Shown here: piece by piece, positions 18,374-29,826 of the stretch
Numbering within the stretch: the first letter of the stretch is position 1
How the letters are laid out: each line of letters begins with the position of its first letter
The notes under the pieces: model-generated
The model's input: the letters and a program-made list of their open reading frames with translations, nothing else
The model's database searches: none
Told to the model about the DNA's origin: nothing
Made by a program: the position numbers and the translations under genes
NCBI RefSeq assembly: GCF_042676065.1
Contig: NZ_JBHTJO010000001.1
Coordinates: 2,418,001 to 2,482,000 of the forward strand
Direction: 5' to 3'
DNA: 64,000 nt
From: Methyloligella solikamskensis
Lineage (GTDB): Bacteria; Pseudomonadota; Alphaproteobacteria; Rhizobiales; Methyloligellaceae

Positions 18374-19279
18374 ATGAAAATCGCACTTCTGGCGCGGAAC
18401 GCGAACCTTTACAGCCACAAGAGGATCGTGGAGGCCGCCGAGGCGCGCGGTCACGAGATCGAGATCATCAATACGCTGCGCGTCTCGATCAATATCAGCT
18501 CAGGGCGGCCGATGCTCTATCACCGGCTGCAGCATCCGCTGGAAGAGTTCGATGCGGTCATCCCGCGTATCGGCGCCTCGGTCACGGCCTACGGTCTTGC
18601 GGTGCTGCGCCAGTTCGAGGTGATGGGCATCTACCCCATGAACGAATCCGTCGCCATCGGCCGCTCGCGCGACAAGCTGCGCTGCATGCAGCTTTTGGCG
18701 CGCAAGGGGATCGGCCTGCCGAGCACCGCCTACACCAACGATCCGAAGCAGGCGGAGGACGTTATCAAGCTGGTGGGCGGCCCCCCGGTGGTGATCAAGC
18801 TGATCGAAGGCACCCAAGGCATCGGCGTGGTGCTGGGTGAGACCATGCAGTCGGCCAAGTCTGTGATCGAGGCGTTCCAGGGCGCCAAGGTGAACATCCT
18901 GGTCCAAGAATACGTGAAGGCGGGCGGCATGGATATCCGCGCCCTGGTGATCGGCGAGAAGGTCGTCGCCGCCATGAAGCGTCAGGGCCCTCCGGGCGAG
19001 TTCCGCTCCAACCTGCACCGGGGCGGCCATGCCTCGGCGATCAAGATCACGCCGCAAGAGCGGGCGACCGCCGTGCGCGCGGCCAAAACCCTGGGGCTCA
19101 ATGTCTGCGGCGTCGATATGCTGCGCTCCGAGCACGGGCCGATGGTCATGGAGCTGAACTCGTCGCCGGGCATCGAGGGCCTGGAAAACGCCAGCGGCAA
19201 GGACGTCGCTTCGCTGATGATCGAGTTCCTGGAGCGGAACGCCAAACCCAACAAAACCCGTACCAGGGGTAGAGGCTAG
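18374..19279 (+). CDS. rimK: Ribosomal protein S6 glutamate ligase RimK
   Basis: 301 residues with an ATP-grasp fold: preATP domain (MKIALLARNANLYSHKRIVEAAEARGH), ATP-binding motifs KLIEGTQGIGVVLGE and ILVQEYVKAGGMDIRALVIG, and the Mg2+ ligands in MVMELNSSPGIEGLE. RimK adds glutamates to the C-terminus of ribosomal protein S6 and thereby remodels the ribosome. It is downstream of the rimB-like gene, probably in one operon. Confidence 0.95.
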   Translation: MKIALLARNANLYSHKRIVEAAEARGHEIEIINTLRVSINISSGRPMLYHRLQHPLEEFDAVIPRIGASVTAYGLAVLRQFEVMGIYPMNESVAIGRSRDKLRCMQLLARKGIGLPSTAYTNDPKQAEDVIKLVGGPPVVIKLIEGTQGIGVVLGETMQSAKSVIEAFQGAKVNILVQEYVKAGGMDIRALVIGEKVVAAMKRQGPPGEFRSNLHRGGHASAIKITPQERATAVRAAKTLGLNVCGVDMLRSEHGPMVMELNSSPGIEGLENASGKDVASLMIEFLERNAKPNKTRTRGRG

Positions 19280-19578
19280 CCGTCGAAAACGTATCAGAGT
19301 CGAGGGGAGCTTTTCGCACTGCGAAAGGCATGCTGCGTTTTCCACAGACTTTCCAGAGCCGAAAAACGGCCGTTTCTAAGGGGTTTCGGTCCAGCGAAAA
19401 TAAATTCGCAAATGGATGAAACCGCCGGTCTCGGTCTGCGTTAATCTGCTCACCAAGCCTTGCGCCGAACTCTGTCTGATTGTGCGGCGCAGCACATAAG
19501 ATGCTTGGCGAATGCGTCTACCTCTACGTAAACTGTTGTTTCGTCCGATGGGACGACCAGCGGAAAAGGAGGCTTCCG

Positions 19579-19662
19579 ATGGAACTGACACAAGCCCTTA
19601 CGGCGATAACGGCGCTGGGTTCGTTTGGCTTTCTGGCCGCTGTTATCATCGGAATCGTTTAA
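19579..19662 (+). CDS. 27-residue single-helix membrane peptide
   Basis: A tiny frame with start ATG 19579, preceded by a perfect Shine-Dalgarno AAGGAGG (19566-19572) at 6-base spacing. The peptide has a short polar start (MELTQALTA) and then a nearly uninterrupted hydrophobic stretch (ITALGSFGFLAAVIIGIV), enough for one membrane helix, with its stop directly after. It is too short for family assignment. The SD quality and the TM composition argue that it is translated. It is flanked by a 300-bp region after rimK without other genes. Confidence 0.65.
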   Translation: MELTQALTAITALGSFGFLAAVIIGIV

Positions 19663-19846
19663 GGTTGGGGACATCTAGGCCGGGGCGCTAAACCAAAAGC
19701 CCCGATGCCGGATCAGTGGGTCTCTCGCAAGGTAGCGAGAGGCCATTTTTTTTGCCCATCTTCCATAGTCCGTTGCGGTACTGGCCTGCCCCTGCCCGCT
19801 ATGCGAACAAGGCCGCCGAGATTTGGGGCCGAAGTGGGAGCGGATC

Positions 19847-20458
19847 GTGACGCGGTGTCTGATGCTCGACGTCGACGGGGTGGTGGTGAATGGCCGCCCC
19901 GAGGACGGGAAACCCTGGGCGACCGATATCGGGCGCGACCTCGGGATCGAGCCCGCTCTGCTGCAGGAAAAGTTCTTCGCGCCCCATTGGACAGACATCG
20001 TAATCGGGCGGAAGGATCTGCTCGAGGTGCTCGCGGCCTGCCTCCCTGTCCTGTCGCCCTCCGTCAGCGCGGAACGCTTCATCGCGTATTGGTTTGAGAA
20101 AGATGCGCGGCTGGATGAATCCGTTCTGGCAGCATGCGATACACTGCGTGACGAGGGCTGGCGCATCTTCCTGGCGACCAACCAGGAGCATCTGCGGGCC
20201 CGCCATCTGATGGAACAGCTGGCATTACGCGATCACGTCGACGGCATGGTCTACTCGGCCGCGGTCGCGGCGCGAAAGCCGGAGCGTGCCTTCTTCGATG
20301 CCGCTTCGGAACGTAGCGGTGCCGACCCAGACAAGATCCTTCTCGTGGACGATTCCGAGGCGAATGTCGTCGCCGCCCGCGACGCCGGCTGGGCCGCGCG
20401 TCACTGGTCAGAGGGTGACGACCTGCTAGCGCTCCTTGAGCAGCAGCAGGCCGGCTGA
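19847..20458 (+). CDS. HAD-superfamily hydrolase
   Basis: About 203 residues from GTG 19847, preceded by GGGAG. HAD motifs: I LMLDVDGVVV (nucleophile Asp), II IFLATNQEH, III Lys in VAARKPERAFF, IV ILLVDDSEANVVAARDAGW. It resembles the IA/IA-v3 phosphatases that dephosphorylate small metabolites; the substrate is unknown. Its stop lies three bases from the convergent metH stop. Confidence 0.88.
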   Translation: MTRCLMLDVDGVVVNGRPEDGKPWATDIGRDLGIEPALLQEKFFAPHWTDIVIGRKDLLEVLAACLPVLSPSVSAERFIAYWFEKDARLDESVLAACDTLRDEGWRIFLATNQEHLRARHLMEQLALRDHVDGMVYSAAVAARKPERAFFDAASERSGADPDKILLVDDSEANVVAARDAGWAARHWSEGDDLLALLEQQQAG

Positions 20459-20461
20459 CTC

Positions 20462-23146
<2,685 letters not shown>

Positions 23147-23156
23147 TACTCACTCT

Positions 23157-23561
23157 TTAGGCGTCGCCGGAGTCCCTCTCCCCGTCGGGGAGAGGGTGGC
23201 GCGAAGCGCCGGGTGAGGGGGAACAATCAATAACCTCACCCAGGGCATGCATCACACCTTCAATGTTCTCCAGCACTTCGTTATTCCAAATCCGGACGAC
23301 AGAGAATCGCTGCTCTTCCAGATGCTGAGTTCGCTCTTCATCGGCTCGCTTGGTCAGTTCGGCGTGTTGTCCCCCATCAACCTCGATAATCAAGCGGAGC
23401 TCTTTGCTCATGAAGTCAGCGATATAAGGCCCAACTGGTACCTGGCGCCGGAACTTCACGCCCTTGAAGCGACGGTCCCGCAGTTCGAACCACAACTTCG
23501 TCTCCGCCGCAGTCATCTCTCTGCGTAGCCGTTTGGCAGTAGACGTGAGCTTCGTTTCCAT
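23157..23561 (-). CDS. DUF559 endonuclease-like protein (Vsr/restriction-fold)
   Basis: 134 residues from ATG 23561. The body RRRFKGVKFRRQVPVGPYIADF with LIIEVDGGQH and RTQHLEEQRFSVVRIWNNEVL is typical of DUF559, which has a PD-(D/E)xK-like (very-short-patch repair) fold: D of ADF, E and D of EVDG. The C-terminus (SPSPGASRHPLPDGERDSG) is encoded by the flanking palindromic repeat, so the repeat is part of the gene. It sits between the metH halves, ten bases before the second. A role in spreading the repeat is inference; whether it is active is unknown. Confidence 0.82.
   Translation of the reverse strand: METKLTSTAKRLRREMTAAETKLWFELRDRRFKGVKFRRQVPVGPYIADFMSKELRLIIEVDGGQHAELTKRADEERTQHLEEQRFSVVRIWNNEVLENIEGVMHALGEVIDCSPSPGASRHPLPDGERDSGDA
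23174..23221. repeat. Palindromic repeat, left copy flanking the DUF559 gene
   Basis: CCCTCTCCCC/GGGGAGAGGG (23174-23196), then GGCGC/GCGCC (23198-23210), then GGGTGAGGGGG (23211-23221). It is the same element as at 10678 and the inverse of the copy at 23562-23596. Confidence 0.9.
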
Positions 23562-23596
23562 CCCCCTCACCCAACCCTCTCCCCGAGGGGAGAGGG
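23562..23596. repeat. Palindromic repeat, right (inverted) copy flanking the DUF559 gene
   Basis: CCCCCTCACCC (23562-23572) followed by CCCTCTCCCC/GGGGAGAGGG (23575-23596). In reverse complement it matches the left copy without the inner GGCGC hairpin. The two copies bracket the DUF559 frame as terminal inverted repeats. Confidence 0.9.
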
Positions 23597-23629
23597 CATC
23601 GCGGTAAGTGCTGAACTTGCAGGATCCCC

Positions 23630-24691
23630 CTACCCCGCCACGAAGGGTTCCAGTCCCGACAGGCGCAGCTTGTGCTCGGGCTCCGGCATCTTTCGGGGCG
23701 CGAAGCCCTCGACCGCATCGGCGATGGCCTTGATGTGCTCCGGCGTGGTGCCGCAGCAGCCGCCGACGAGGTTCAGCATACCGTGCTTGGCCCACCCTTC
23801 CAGCAGATCTCCCATCATCTCGGGCGACTGGTCGTACTCGCCCATCTCATTGGGGAGCCCTGCGTTGGGGTAGGCGCTGACATAGGCGTCGGCCACGTGC
23901 GCGATATCGGCCACGGCCGGGCGAAGCTGCTCGGCGCCGAAGGAGCAGTTGAGCCCGATGGAGAACGGCTCCAGGTGGCGCATGGAATACCAGAAGGCTT
24001 CCGGCGTCTGGCCGGAGAGGTTGCGGCCCGACAGATCGGTGATGGTGCCGGAGATCATCAGCGGCAGCTTCACACCCGTCTCGTCGAAGACCTGCTCCAC
24101 GGCGAAGCCGGCCGCCTTGGCATTCAGCGTATCGAACACCGTCTCGATGAGGATCATGTCCACGCCGCCCTCGATTAGCCCGCGCACCTGATCCGAATAG
24201 GCCTCGACCAACGCATCGAAGGAGGTGTTGCGATAGCCGGGATCGTTCACGTCCGGCGAGATGGACGCGGTGCGGTTGGTCGGGCCGATGGCGCCCGCCA
24301 CCAGGCGCGGCTTGTCCGGCGTCTTCTCGGTCATGGCGTCGGCGGCCTCGCGGGCGACCTGCGCGGCCACGACATTCATCTCCTTGGAAATGTCCTCAAG
24401 GTGATAATCCGCCTGGCTGATGGCCTGGGCGTTGAAGGTGTTGGTGCCGATGATGTCGGCGCCCGCCTCCATATAGCCGGCATAGATCTCCTTGATGATC
24501 TCCGGCTGGGTGATCACCAGCAGATCGTTGTTGCCCTTCAGGTCGTGGGGGTGATCGGCGAACCGCTCGCCGCGATACTCTTCCTCGGAGAGCTTGTAGC
24601 TCTGGATCATGGTTCCCATGCCGCCATCGAGGATGAGGATGCGCTTCTTCACCTCGGACTTCAGATAGGCGATGCGTTCTTCGCGGGTCAC
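23630..24691 (-). CDS. metH: Methionine synthase, homocysteine-binding (N-terminal) part
   Basis: 353 residues from a GTG at 24691 that overlaps the metF stop (GTGA). It is the homocysteine S-methyltransferase barrel: ILDGGMGTMIQSYKLSEEEYRGERF, IGTNTFNAQAISQADY, SFDALVEAY, LNCSFGAEQLRP and the zinc-ligand Cys pair in LVGGCCGTTPEHI. It ends RLSGLEPFVAG, the point where single-chain MetH continues into its pterin domain. It works with the 894-residue partner at 20462-23146. The split lies exactly at the interdomain linker and is separated by a repeat-flanked DUF559 gene. Confidence 0.95.
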   Translation of the reverse strand: MTREERIAYLKSEVKKRILILDGGMGTMIQSYKLSEEEYRGERFADHPHDLKGNNDLLVITQPEIIKEIYAGYMEAGADIIGTNTFNAQAISQADYHLEDISKEMNVVAAQVAREAADAMTEKTPDKPRLVAGAIGPTNRTASISPDVNDPGYRNTSFDALVEAYSDQVRGLIEGGVDMILIETVFDTLNAKAAGFAVEQVFDETGVKLPLMISGTITDLSGRNLSGQTPEAFWYSMRHLEPFSIGLNCSFGAEQLRPAVADIAHVADAYVSAYPNAGLPNEMGEYDQSPEMMGDLLEGWAKHGMLNLVGGCCGTTPEHIKAIADAVEGFAPRKMPEPEHKLRLSGLEPFVAG

Positions 24692-25614
24692 GAGACTACC
24701 TCCGCTTGTTTTTCTTGTTCGGCCGCCGTCGGCCGCAGGCCCAGCAGGTGACAGATGGCATAGACCAGCTCGGCCCGATTGAGGGTGTAGAAGTGGAAAT
24801 CGGTGATGCCCTGGTCAACCAGCTCCAGCACCTGCTCGGCGGCCACCGCGGCGGCGACGAGGTTCTGGGTCACCGGATGGTTCTCCAGCCCCTCGAAGCG
24901 CTGGCCCAGCCATTCGGGCACGTAGGTGCCCGACCGGGTGGCGAAGTTGGCGACCTGCTTGAAATTGTGAATCGGGATGATGCCCGGCGTGATGGGGATG
25001 GTGATGCCGCGAGCGCGCACCTTCTCCATGTAACGGTAGAAGACCTCGTTATCGAAGAAGAACTGGGTGATGGCCGCGTCGGCGCCAGCGTCGATCTTGG
25101 CCTGGAGATTGTCGATATCCGCCTCGACAGTGGGCGATTGGGGATGCTTCTCCGGATAGGCGGCGACATGGACCTCGAAGGGGGCGATTCTCTTGATGCC
25201 GGCCACCAGATCCGCCGCGTTCACATATCCGCCGGGGGTCGGCTCATAAGGCGCACCCACGCCGTCGGGGGCGTCGCCGCGAAGCGCCACCATGTGGCGC
25301 ACGCCGATCTCCCAGTAATCGCGGATGATCTCGTCGATCTCTTCCTTCTTGGTGCCGACGCAGGTGAGATGGGCGGCGGGTTTCAGATCCGTCTCGTTCA
25401 GCACGCGCTCGATGGTGGAATGGGTACGTTCGCGGGTGGATCCGCCGGCACCATAGGTGACCGAGACAAAGTTCGGATGAAGTGGGCAGAGGGTGCCAAT
25501 GGACGACCACAGGGTCTTCTCCATCTTCTCCGTCTTGGGCGGGAAGAACTCGAACGAGACGTTGATGTCGCCGTCGCACAGGGCGCGGCTTCTGTGATGA
25601 TCGCGGTGAAGCAT
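24688..25614 (-). CDS. metF: 5,10-methylenetetrahydrofolate reductase MetF
   Basis: 308 residues from ATG 25614, overlapping the preceding stop as TAATG. The barrel carries VSFEFFPPKTEKME, FVSVTYGAGGSTRERT, HLTCVGTKKEEID, HMVALRGDAPDG, QFFFDNEVFYRYMEK and HFYTLNRAELVYAI, all conserved in MetF. It reduces methylene-THF to methyl-THF with FAD and NADH, supplying MetH. It is translationally coupled to both the regulator upstream and the metH N-terminal gene downstream. Confidence 0.96.
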   Translation of the reverse strand: MLHRDHHRSRALCDGDINVSFEFFPPKTEKMEKTLWSSIGTLCPLHPNFVSVTYGAGGSTRERTHSTIERVLNETDLKPAAHLTCVGTKKEEIDEIIRDYWEIGVRHMVALRGDAPDGVGAPYEPTPGGYVNAADLVAGIKRIAPFEVHVAAYPEKHPQSPTVEADIDNLQAKIDAGADAAITQFFFDNEVFYRYMEKVRARGITIPITPGIIPIHNFKQVANFATRSGTYVPEWLGQRFEGLENHPVTQNLVAAAVAAEQVLELVDQGITDFHFYTLNRAELVYAICHLLGLRPTAAEQEKQAEVVS

Positions 25615-26666
25615 TACGCGGCGGCCTCCTCGACCGATGACGCAGTGCCGTCTTTGGCAGCTGATTTCGACTTTTCTTCGGACGCTGCGGCTTGCGATTT
25701 CTCGGCGAGCCACAGGGAAACGGTAAGCTTGCTCTCGTCACCCGCCTCGCCCGGCGCAAGATCCCGATGAGTCTTCAGATCGAGCCCGGCCTCGTCGCAC
25801 CAGCGGCCGATCTGATCCGAGGCGAGCCCAAGGCGGCGATGCGCCTGCTCCTCGCGCAGAAACTCCAGCTCATGGGGTGCGAAATCCACGATCAGAAGCT
25901 TGCCACCGGGCTCAAGCACCCGGGCGGCCTCGGCGATGGCGACGGCCGGCTCCTCCAGGAAGTGAAGCACCTGGTGCAGCACGACCGCATCGGCCTCGCC
26001 ATCGGCCAGCGGCAGATGAAACAGATCGCCATGGCGGACTTGGGCGTGGGCGAGCCCCGCCCCTTCCAGCTTCATGCGGGCATAGGACAGCATCTCGTGG
26101 CTGACATCGAAGCCGAGGGCGCGATCCGCTTGGCGCGCGAAGAGCTCCAGGATGCGGCCCGTGCCGGTGCCGAGATCGACCAGCAGGTCGAAGGGGCCCT
26201 GGCCCAGCGCATCCATCATGGCCTGCTCGACCTGGGCCTCGGCAACATGGAGGCTGCGGATGCGGTCCCATTCCCTGGCGTGGGCCTTGAAGTAGTTCTG
26301 AGCGGCTTCGGCGCGCGCCTTCTGGACGGCGGTGGCTCGAGCGGCATCGAGCTGGAGCACGGAATCGTCGGAATCGAGCCCCGCAACGATGGAGGCGGCG
26401 AGGCGCGCCTCGGCTGAGCCTTCGGCCAGACGGAAGAAGACCCAGCTCCCTTCGCGGAAGCGTTCGATCAGCCCGGCTTCCGACAAAAGCTTCAAGTGAC
26501 GGCTGAGCCTGGGCTGGCTCTGGCCAAGAATCTGAGTCAGATCCTTGACGTTGAGCTCGCGCCCCGACAGCAGCGCCAGAATGCGCAGACGCGTGGATTC
26601 CCCCGCCGCCCTAAGGGCAGAGAGCGCGGGCTCCAGACTCAACGTCTTGTCGGCTGCATCTGACAT
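25614..26666 (-). CDS. ArsR-family regulator fused to SAM-dependent methyltransferase (SahR-like)
   Basis: About 350 residues from ATG 26666; a TTG at 26702 would add 12 residues. The N-terminal ArsR winged helix (TRLRILALLSGRELNVKDLTQILGQSQPRLSRHLKLL, about residues 20-60) is joined to a Rossmann methyltransferase domain (LLVDLGTGTGRILELFARQ, FDVSHEMLSYARMKL). Fusions of this type precede metF/metH in many Hyphomicrobiales and relate to SahR, which senses S-adenosylhomocysteine. Here it heads the metF-metH operon and has an 18-bp palindrome over its start codon, so autoregulation is likely. Whether the methyltransferase domain is catalytic or only a SAM/SAH sensor is unknown. Confidence 0.88.
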   Translation of the reverse strand: MSDAADKTLSLEPALSALRAAGESTRLRILALLSGRELNVKDLTQILGQSQPRLSRHLKLLSEAGLIERFREGSWVFFRLAEGSAEARLAASIVAGLDSDDSVLQLDAARATAVQKARAEAAQNYFKAHAREWDRIRSLHVAEAQVEQAMMDALGQGPFDLLVDLGTGTGRILELFARQADRALGFDVSHEMLSYARMKLEGAGLAHAQVRHGDLFHLPLADGEADAVVLHQVLHFLEEPAVAIAEAARVLEPGGKLLIVDFAPHELEFLREEQAHRRLGLASDQIGRWCDEAGLDLKTHRDLAPGEAGDESKLTVSLWLAEKSQAAASEEKSKSAAKDGTASSVEEAAA

Positions 26667-26681
26667 AAAGATATCTTTATG
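26664..26681. promoter_or_regulatory. 18-bp perfect palindrome, probable SahR-type operator
   Basis: CATAAAGAT-ATCTTTATG is a perfect dyad whose last bases form the start codon of the regulator-methyltransferase gene. AT-rich dyads with an AAGATATCTT core are typical of SahR-type operators in front of methionine-cycle genes. Binding would block both transcription and ribosome access to the operon. Confidence 0.75.
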
Positions 26682-26744
26682 CCTTTTGGCGAAGCGGGAC
26701 AAGGGGGATTTCTTCGTGCGGCGACGGTGCGCGACATCACCGTG

Positions 26745-26868
26745 TCATTGCCCGGCTCGACCGGGCAATCCAGTAACCACTGCCCTGCCCTGTTCGCACA
26801 GCCAGGGGTTACTGGATCTGCAAATGCAGCCTTAAACGTGGATGGCCGGGACAAGCCCGGCCATGACG
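26745..26868. repeat. Mosaic intergenic repeat with three nested inverted repeats
   Basis: ATTGCCCGG/CCGGGCAAT (26747-26769), CCAGTAACC/GGTTACTGG (26770-26815) and ATGGCCGGG/CCCGGCCAT (26842-26864) are strung together in the gap between ettA and the methionine operon. Elements with GGCCGGGACAAGCCCGGCC and CCAGTAACC blocks are abundant intergenic repeats in Bradyrhizobium/Rhodopseudomonas-type genomes. It may also act as a transcription barrier. Confidence 0.85.
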
Positions 26869-26901
26869 TTCTATGTGGATGCGGAGCGTGAAGCCCTGCC
26901 C

Positions 26902-28560
26902 CTAGTTCCGGGTCAGTTTCTTGTACTTGATGCGCTTCGGGACAATGGAATCGTCGCCCAGGCGGCGCTTCTTGTCTTCCTCGTACTCGGCGAAGTTGCC
27001 CTCGAACCACTCCACGTGGCTGTCGCCTTCGAAGGAGAGGATGTGGGTCGCCATGCGGTCGAGGAAGAAGCGATCATGGCTGATGATCACGGCGCAGCCG
27101 GGGAAGTCTTCCAGAGCGGCTTCCAGCGAGCCCAGGGTCTCCACGTCGAGATCGTTGGTGGGCTCATCGAGCAGGATCAGGTTGGCGCCCGACTTCAGCA
27201 TCTTTGCCAGGTGCACGCGATTGCGCTCACCGCCGGAAAGCTGGCCGACGCGCTTCTGCTGATCCGGTCCCTTGAAGTTGAACCAGCCGACATAGGCACG
27301 GCTCGGGACCTCGCGCTTGCCCAGCTCGATCATGTCATTGCCGTCGGAAATCTCCTCCCAGACGGTCTTCTTCCCGTCGAGGTCGTCGCGGGACTGATCG
27401 ACATAGCCGAGCTTCACGGTCTCGCCGACGCGGATCTCGCCCTCGTCCGGCTTTTCCTCGCCAACGATCATTCGGAACAGTGTCGTCTTGCCCGCGCCGT
27501 TGGGGCCGATGACGCCGACAATACCGCCGGGGGGTAGCTTGAAGGTGAGGTCGTCCACCAGCAGCCGGTCGCCGTAGGCTTTCGTGACGTCGTCGGCCTC
27601 GATCACTACGCTGCCGAGGCGCGGGCCTGGCGGGATCTGGATCTGAGCGTTGCCTTGGCTTTCCTTGCCGGCTTCGGCGACGAGATCCTCATAGGCGCGG
27701 ATACGGGCCTTGGACTTCGCCTGGCGGGCCTTGGGGCTTGAGCGGATCCATTCCAGCTCGCGGGCCATGGCGCGTTGCTTGGCCTCGTCCTGGCGGCCCT
27801 CCACCTGGGCGCGCTTCTGCTTCTGCTCAAGCCATTCGGAGTAGTTGCCCTTGTAGGGCACGCCCTCGCCCCGATCGAGCTCCAGCGTCCAATCGGTGAT
27901 GTTGTCGAGGAAGTAGCGGTCATGTGTCACCATGACGACGGTGCCGGGATACTCCTGGAGGAAGTGCTCCAGCCAGGCGACGGTCTCGGCGTCGAGATGG
28001 TTGGTGGGCTCGTCGAGCAGCAGAATATCGGGCTTCGACAGCAGCAGCCGGCAGAGTGCCACGCGGCGGCGCTCACCGCCGGAGAGCTTGGAGACATCCG
28101 CATCGCCCGGCGGGCAGCGCAGCGCATCCATGGCCTGCTCCACCTGGGAATCGAGATCCCACAGATCGTTGCTGTCGATCTCGTCTTGAAGCTCGGCCAT
28201 CTCCTCGGCCGTCTCGTCGGAATAGTTCATGGCGAGCTCGTTGTAGCGGTCGAGCTTCGCCTTCTTCTCTCCGACGCCCTCCATGACGTTGCCCATGACG
28301 TCCTTGGAGTCGTCGAGCTGGGGCTCCTGGGGCAGATAGCCGACATTGATTCCGTCGGCCGCCCAGGCCTCGCCCATGAACTCCTTCTCCTCACCCGCCA
28401 TGATCTTCAACAGCGTCGACTTGCCCGCGCCGTTGGGGCCGACCACGCCGATCTTGGCGCCGGGGAGGAAAGACAGGGTGATGTCGTTCAGGACCTTCTT
28501 GCCGCCGGGATAAGCCTTGGCGAGATCCTTGATGACATAGACGTATTGCGGGTTGGCCAT
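26902..28560 (-). CDS. ettA: Energy-dependent translational throttle protein EttA (ABC-F ATPase)
   Basis: 552 residues from ATG 28560 (the frame is open further upstream). Two ABC modules: Walker A GVVGPNGAGKSTLLKIMAG and VIGPNGAGKTTLFRMIVG, signatures KLSGGERRRVALCRLLL and QLSGGERNRVHLAKML, Walker B DILLLDEPTNHLD and LILLDEPTNDLD. The EttA arm (about residues 94-145) and linker are present, and there is no transmembrane domain. It binds the ribosomal E site and gates entry into elongation according to ATP/ADP level. Confidence 0.95.
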   Translation of the reverse strand: MANPQYVYVIKDLAKAYPGGKKVLNDITLSFLPGAKIGVVGPNGAGKSTLLKIMAGEEKEFMGEAWAADGINVGYLPQEPQLDDSKDVMGNVMEGVGEKKAKLDRYNELAMNYSDETAEEMAELQDEIDSNDLWDLDSQVEQAMDALRCPPGDADVSKLSGGERRRVALCRLLLSKPDILLLDEPTNHLDAETVAWLEHFLQEYPGTVVMVTHDRYFLDNITDWTLELDRGEGVPYKGNYSEWLEQKQKRAQVEGRQDEAKQRAMARELEWIRSSPKARQAKSKARIRAYEDLVAEAGKESQGNAQIQIPPGPRLGSVVIEADDVTKAYGDRLLVDDLTFKLPPGGIVGVIGPNGAGKTTLFRMIVGEEKPDEGEIRVGETVKLGYVDQSRDDLDGKKTVWEEISDGNDMIELGKREVPSRAYVGWFNFKGPDQQKRVGQLSGGERNRVHLAKMLKSGANLILLDEPTNDLDVETLGSLEAALEDFPGCAVIISHDRFFLDRMATHILSFEGDSHVEWFEGNFAEYEEDKKRRLGDDSIVPKRIKYKKLTRN

Positions 28561-28660
28561 GGGTCGCCAGCTCGTCTTTCTAAGAATGAATAGGAAAAGA
28601 GATATGCCTCGCCGCACTCTCTAACGAGGTCGCGCGCCCGAATCCAGCCCTGTTCGACGC

Positions 28661-29698
28661 TCAGCCGGAAAGCAGCTCCGGCAGGCGCTCTTTCAGCTTC
28701 GCGGCCAGGGCATCGAGGGGGTTCTCTTCGATAGGCGTGATCTCCGCGAGGTTCGACGCCAGCCGCTCCGGCGTCAGCTCGGCGATGGGCAGGACGCGGT
28801 ACCAGTTCCGGTGCACGAGTAGGTCGCGATAGGCGCTTTCATCCTCCGGCAGGTGGGAGGCTTTCGGCGTGAGCCCCACCACGGGAAGGCGCGCGGAGAT
28901 GGCTTCCGAGACCATGGAGCTGGAATCGGCCGTGCAAAGCACGATTTCGGCGCGGGAGAAGATGTCAGGCAGCGTGCTCGGGCCGGCCGTGCGGAAATCG
29001 ACGAAGCGCTCGACGGCCCGTTCGTCCTTGGCGAAGTCGGCCAGCATGTCCGCCACGTAGTCGGGGGTGCGGCGGGAGGTGGAGATCATCCAGCGCGTGC
29101 CCCAGCGTTGCGAGATCTCTCCGATGCGCGCGATGAGATCCTTCCACTCCCCGCGTCCGAACCGGAACGAGGCAGCATTGCCGCCGATCAGGAGCGCCGC
29201 CAGCTTGGGCGTGCGGTCCGGGCCGAACTGGATGACTTCATCGGAGCGGCCGAGGCTGTCGGGGTCCATGGGTGATGGCTTCAGGGTCACCATGTGGCGG
29301 GGCGCATCGGCGTCGCGCTCATAGGACGAGATGACGAGGCTAAATTCCTTCGCGTCGAGATCGCGAAGGGACCCGCAGAAGATGCTCGGCCGGTCCAGAT
29401 ACCGGCTCACGCAGATATTGGGCATCAGGGTCTCGCCGCCGGCGGAGATGACGAGATCGGCTTGCGGTAGTTCCTCGGCCTCGATGCGATAGGCCATGCG
29501 CAGCATGCGGGGCGGAAAGAAGCTCTTGGCGTGGATGCGGGCGCGCAACCAGCGGGTCGGCACGATCCATTTGCGCCGAATCTCGATGCGGGTCACCTGG
29601 ACGTCGCGAAGCCGCTTTAACGCCGCAATAACGCCTTCCGATAGGTGATAATGTCCAGGTCGCGTATCTGCGAGGAACAAGACTTTGAGGGGCGGCAT
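28661..29698 (-). CDS. ELM1-family (mitochondrial fission ELM1-like) glycosyltransferase-fold protein
   Basis: 345 residues. VLFLADTRPGHYHLSEGVIAAL at the start, SAGGETLMPNI, LKPSPMDPDSL, LLIGGNAASFRFG and VLCTADSSSMVSEAIS mark PF06258, the GT-B-like family shared by plant ELM1 and bacterial proteins. The bacterial role is not established; envelope glycan synthesis has been suggested. It is separated from ettA by 100 bp in the same direction. Confidence 0.85.
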   Translation of the reverse strand: MPPLKVLFLADTRPGHYHLSEGVIAALKRLRDVQVTRIEIRRKWIVPTRWLRARIHAKSFFPPRMLRMAYRIEAEELPQADLVISAGGETLMPNICVSRYLDRPSIFCGSLRDLDAKEFSLVISSYERDADAPRHMVTLKPSPMDPDSLGRSDEVIQFGPDRTPKLAALLIGGNAASFRFGRGEWKDLIARIGEISQRWGTRWMISTSRRTPDYVADMLADFAKDERAVERFVDFRTAGPSTLPDIFSRAEIVLCTADSSSMVSEAISARLPVVGLTPKASHLPEDESAYRDLLVHRNWYRVLPIAELTPERLASNLAEITPIEENPLDALAAKLKERLPELLSG

Positions 29699-29826
29699 TG
29701 ACCTACAAAAAGCCTCTCAACCGGGAGAAAACAAACAAGAGGGTCGTTGGACCCAATAATAGGGTCTTGGGAACCGCACTCTGCCTCCCCAAGTGAGGCG
29801 AGTCGATCAGAAGCACGGAGATCGAG

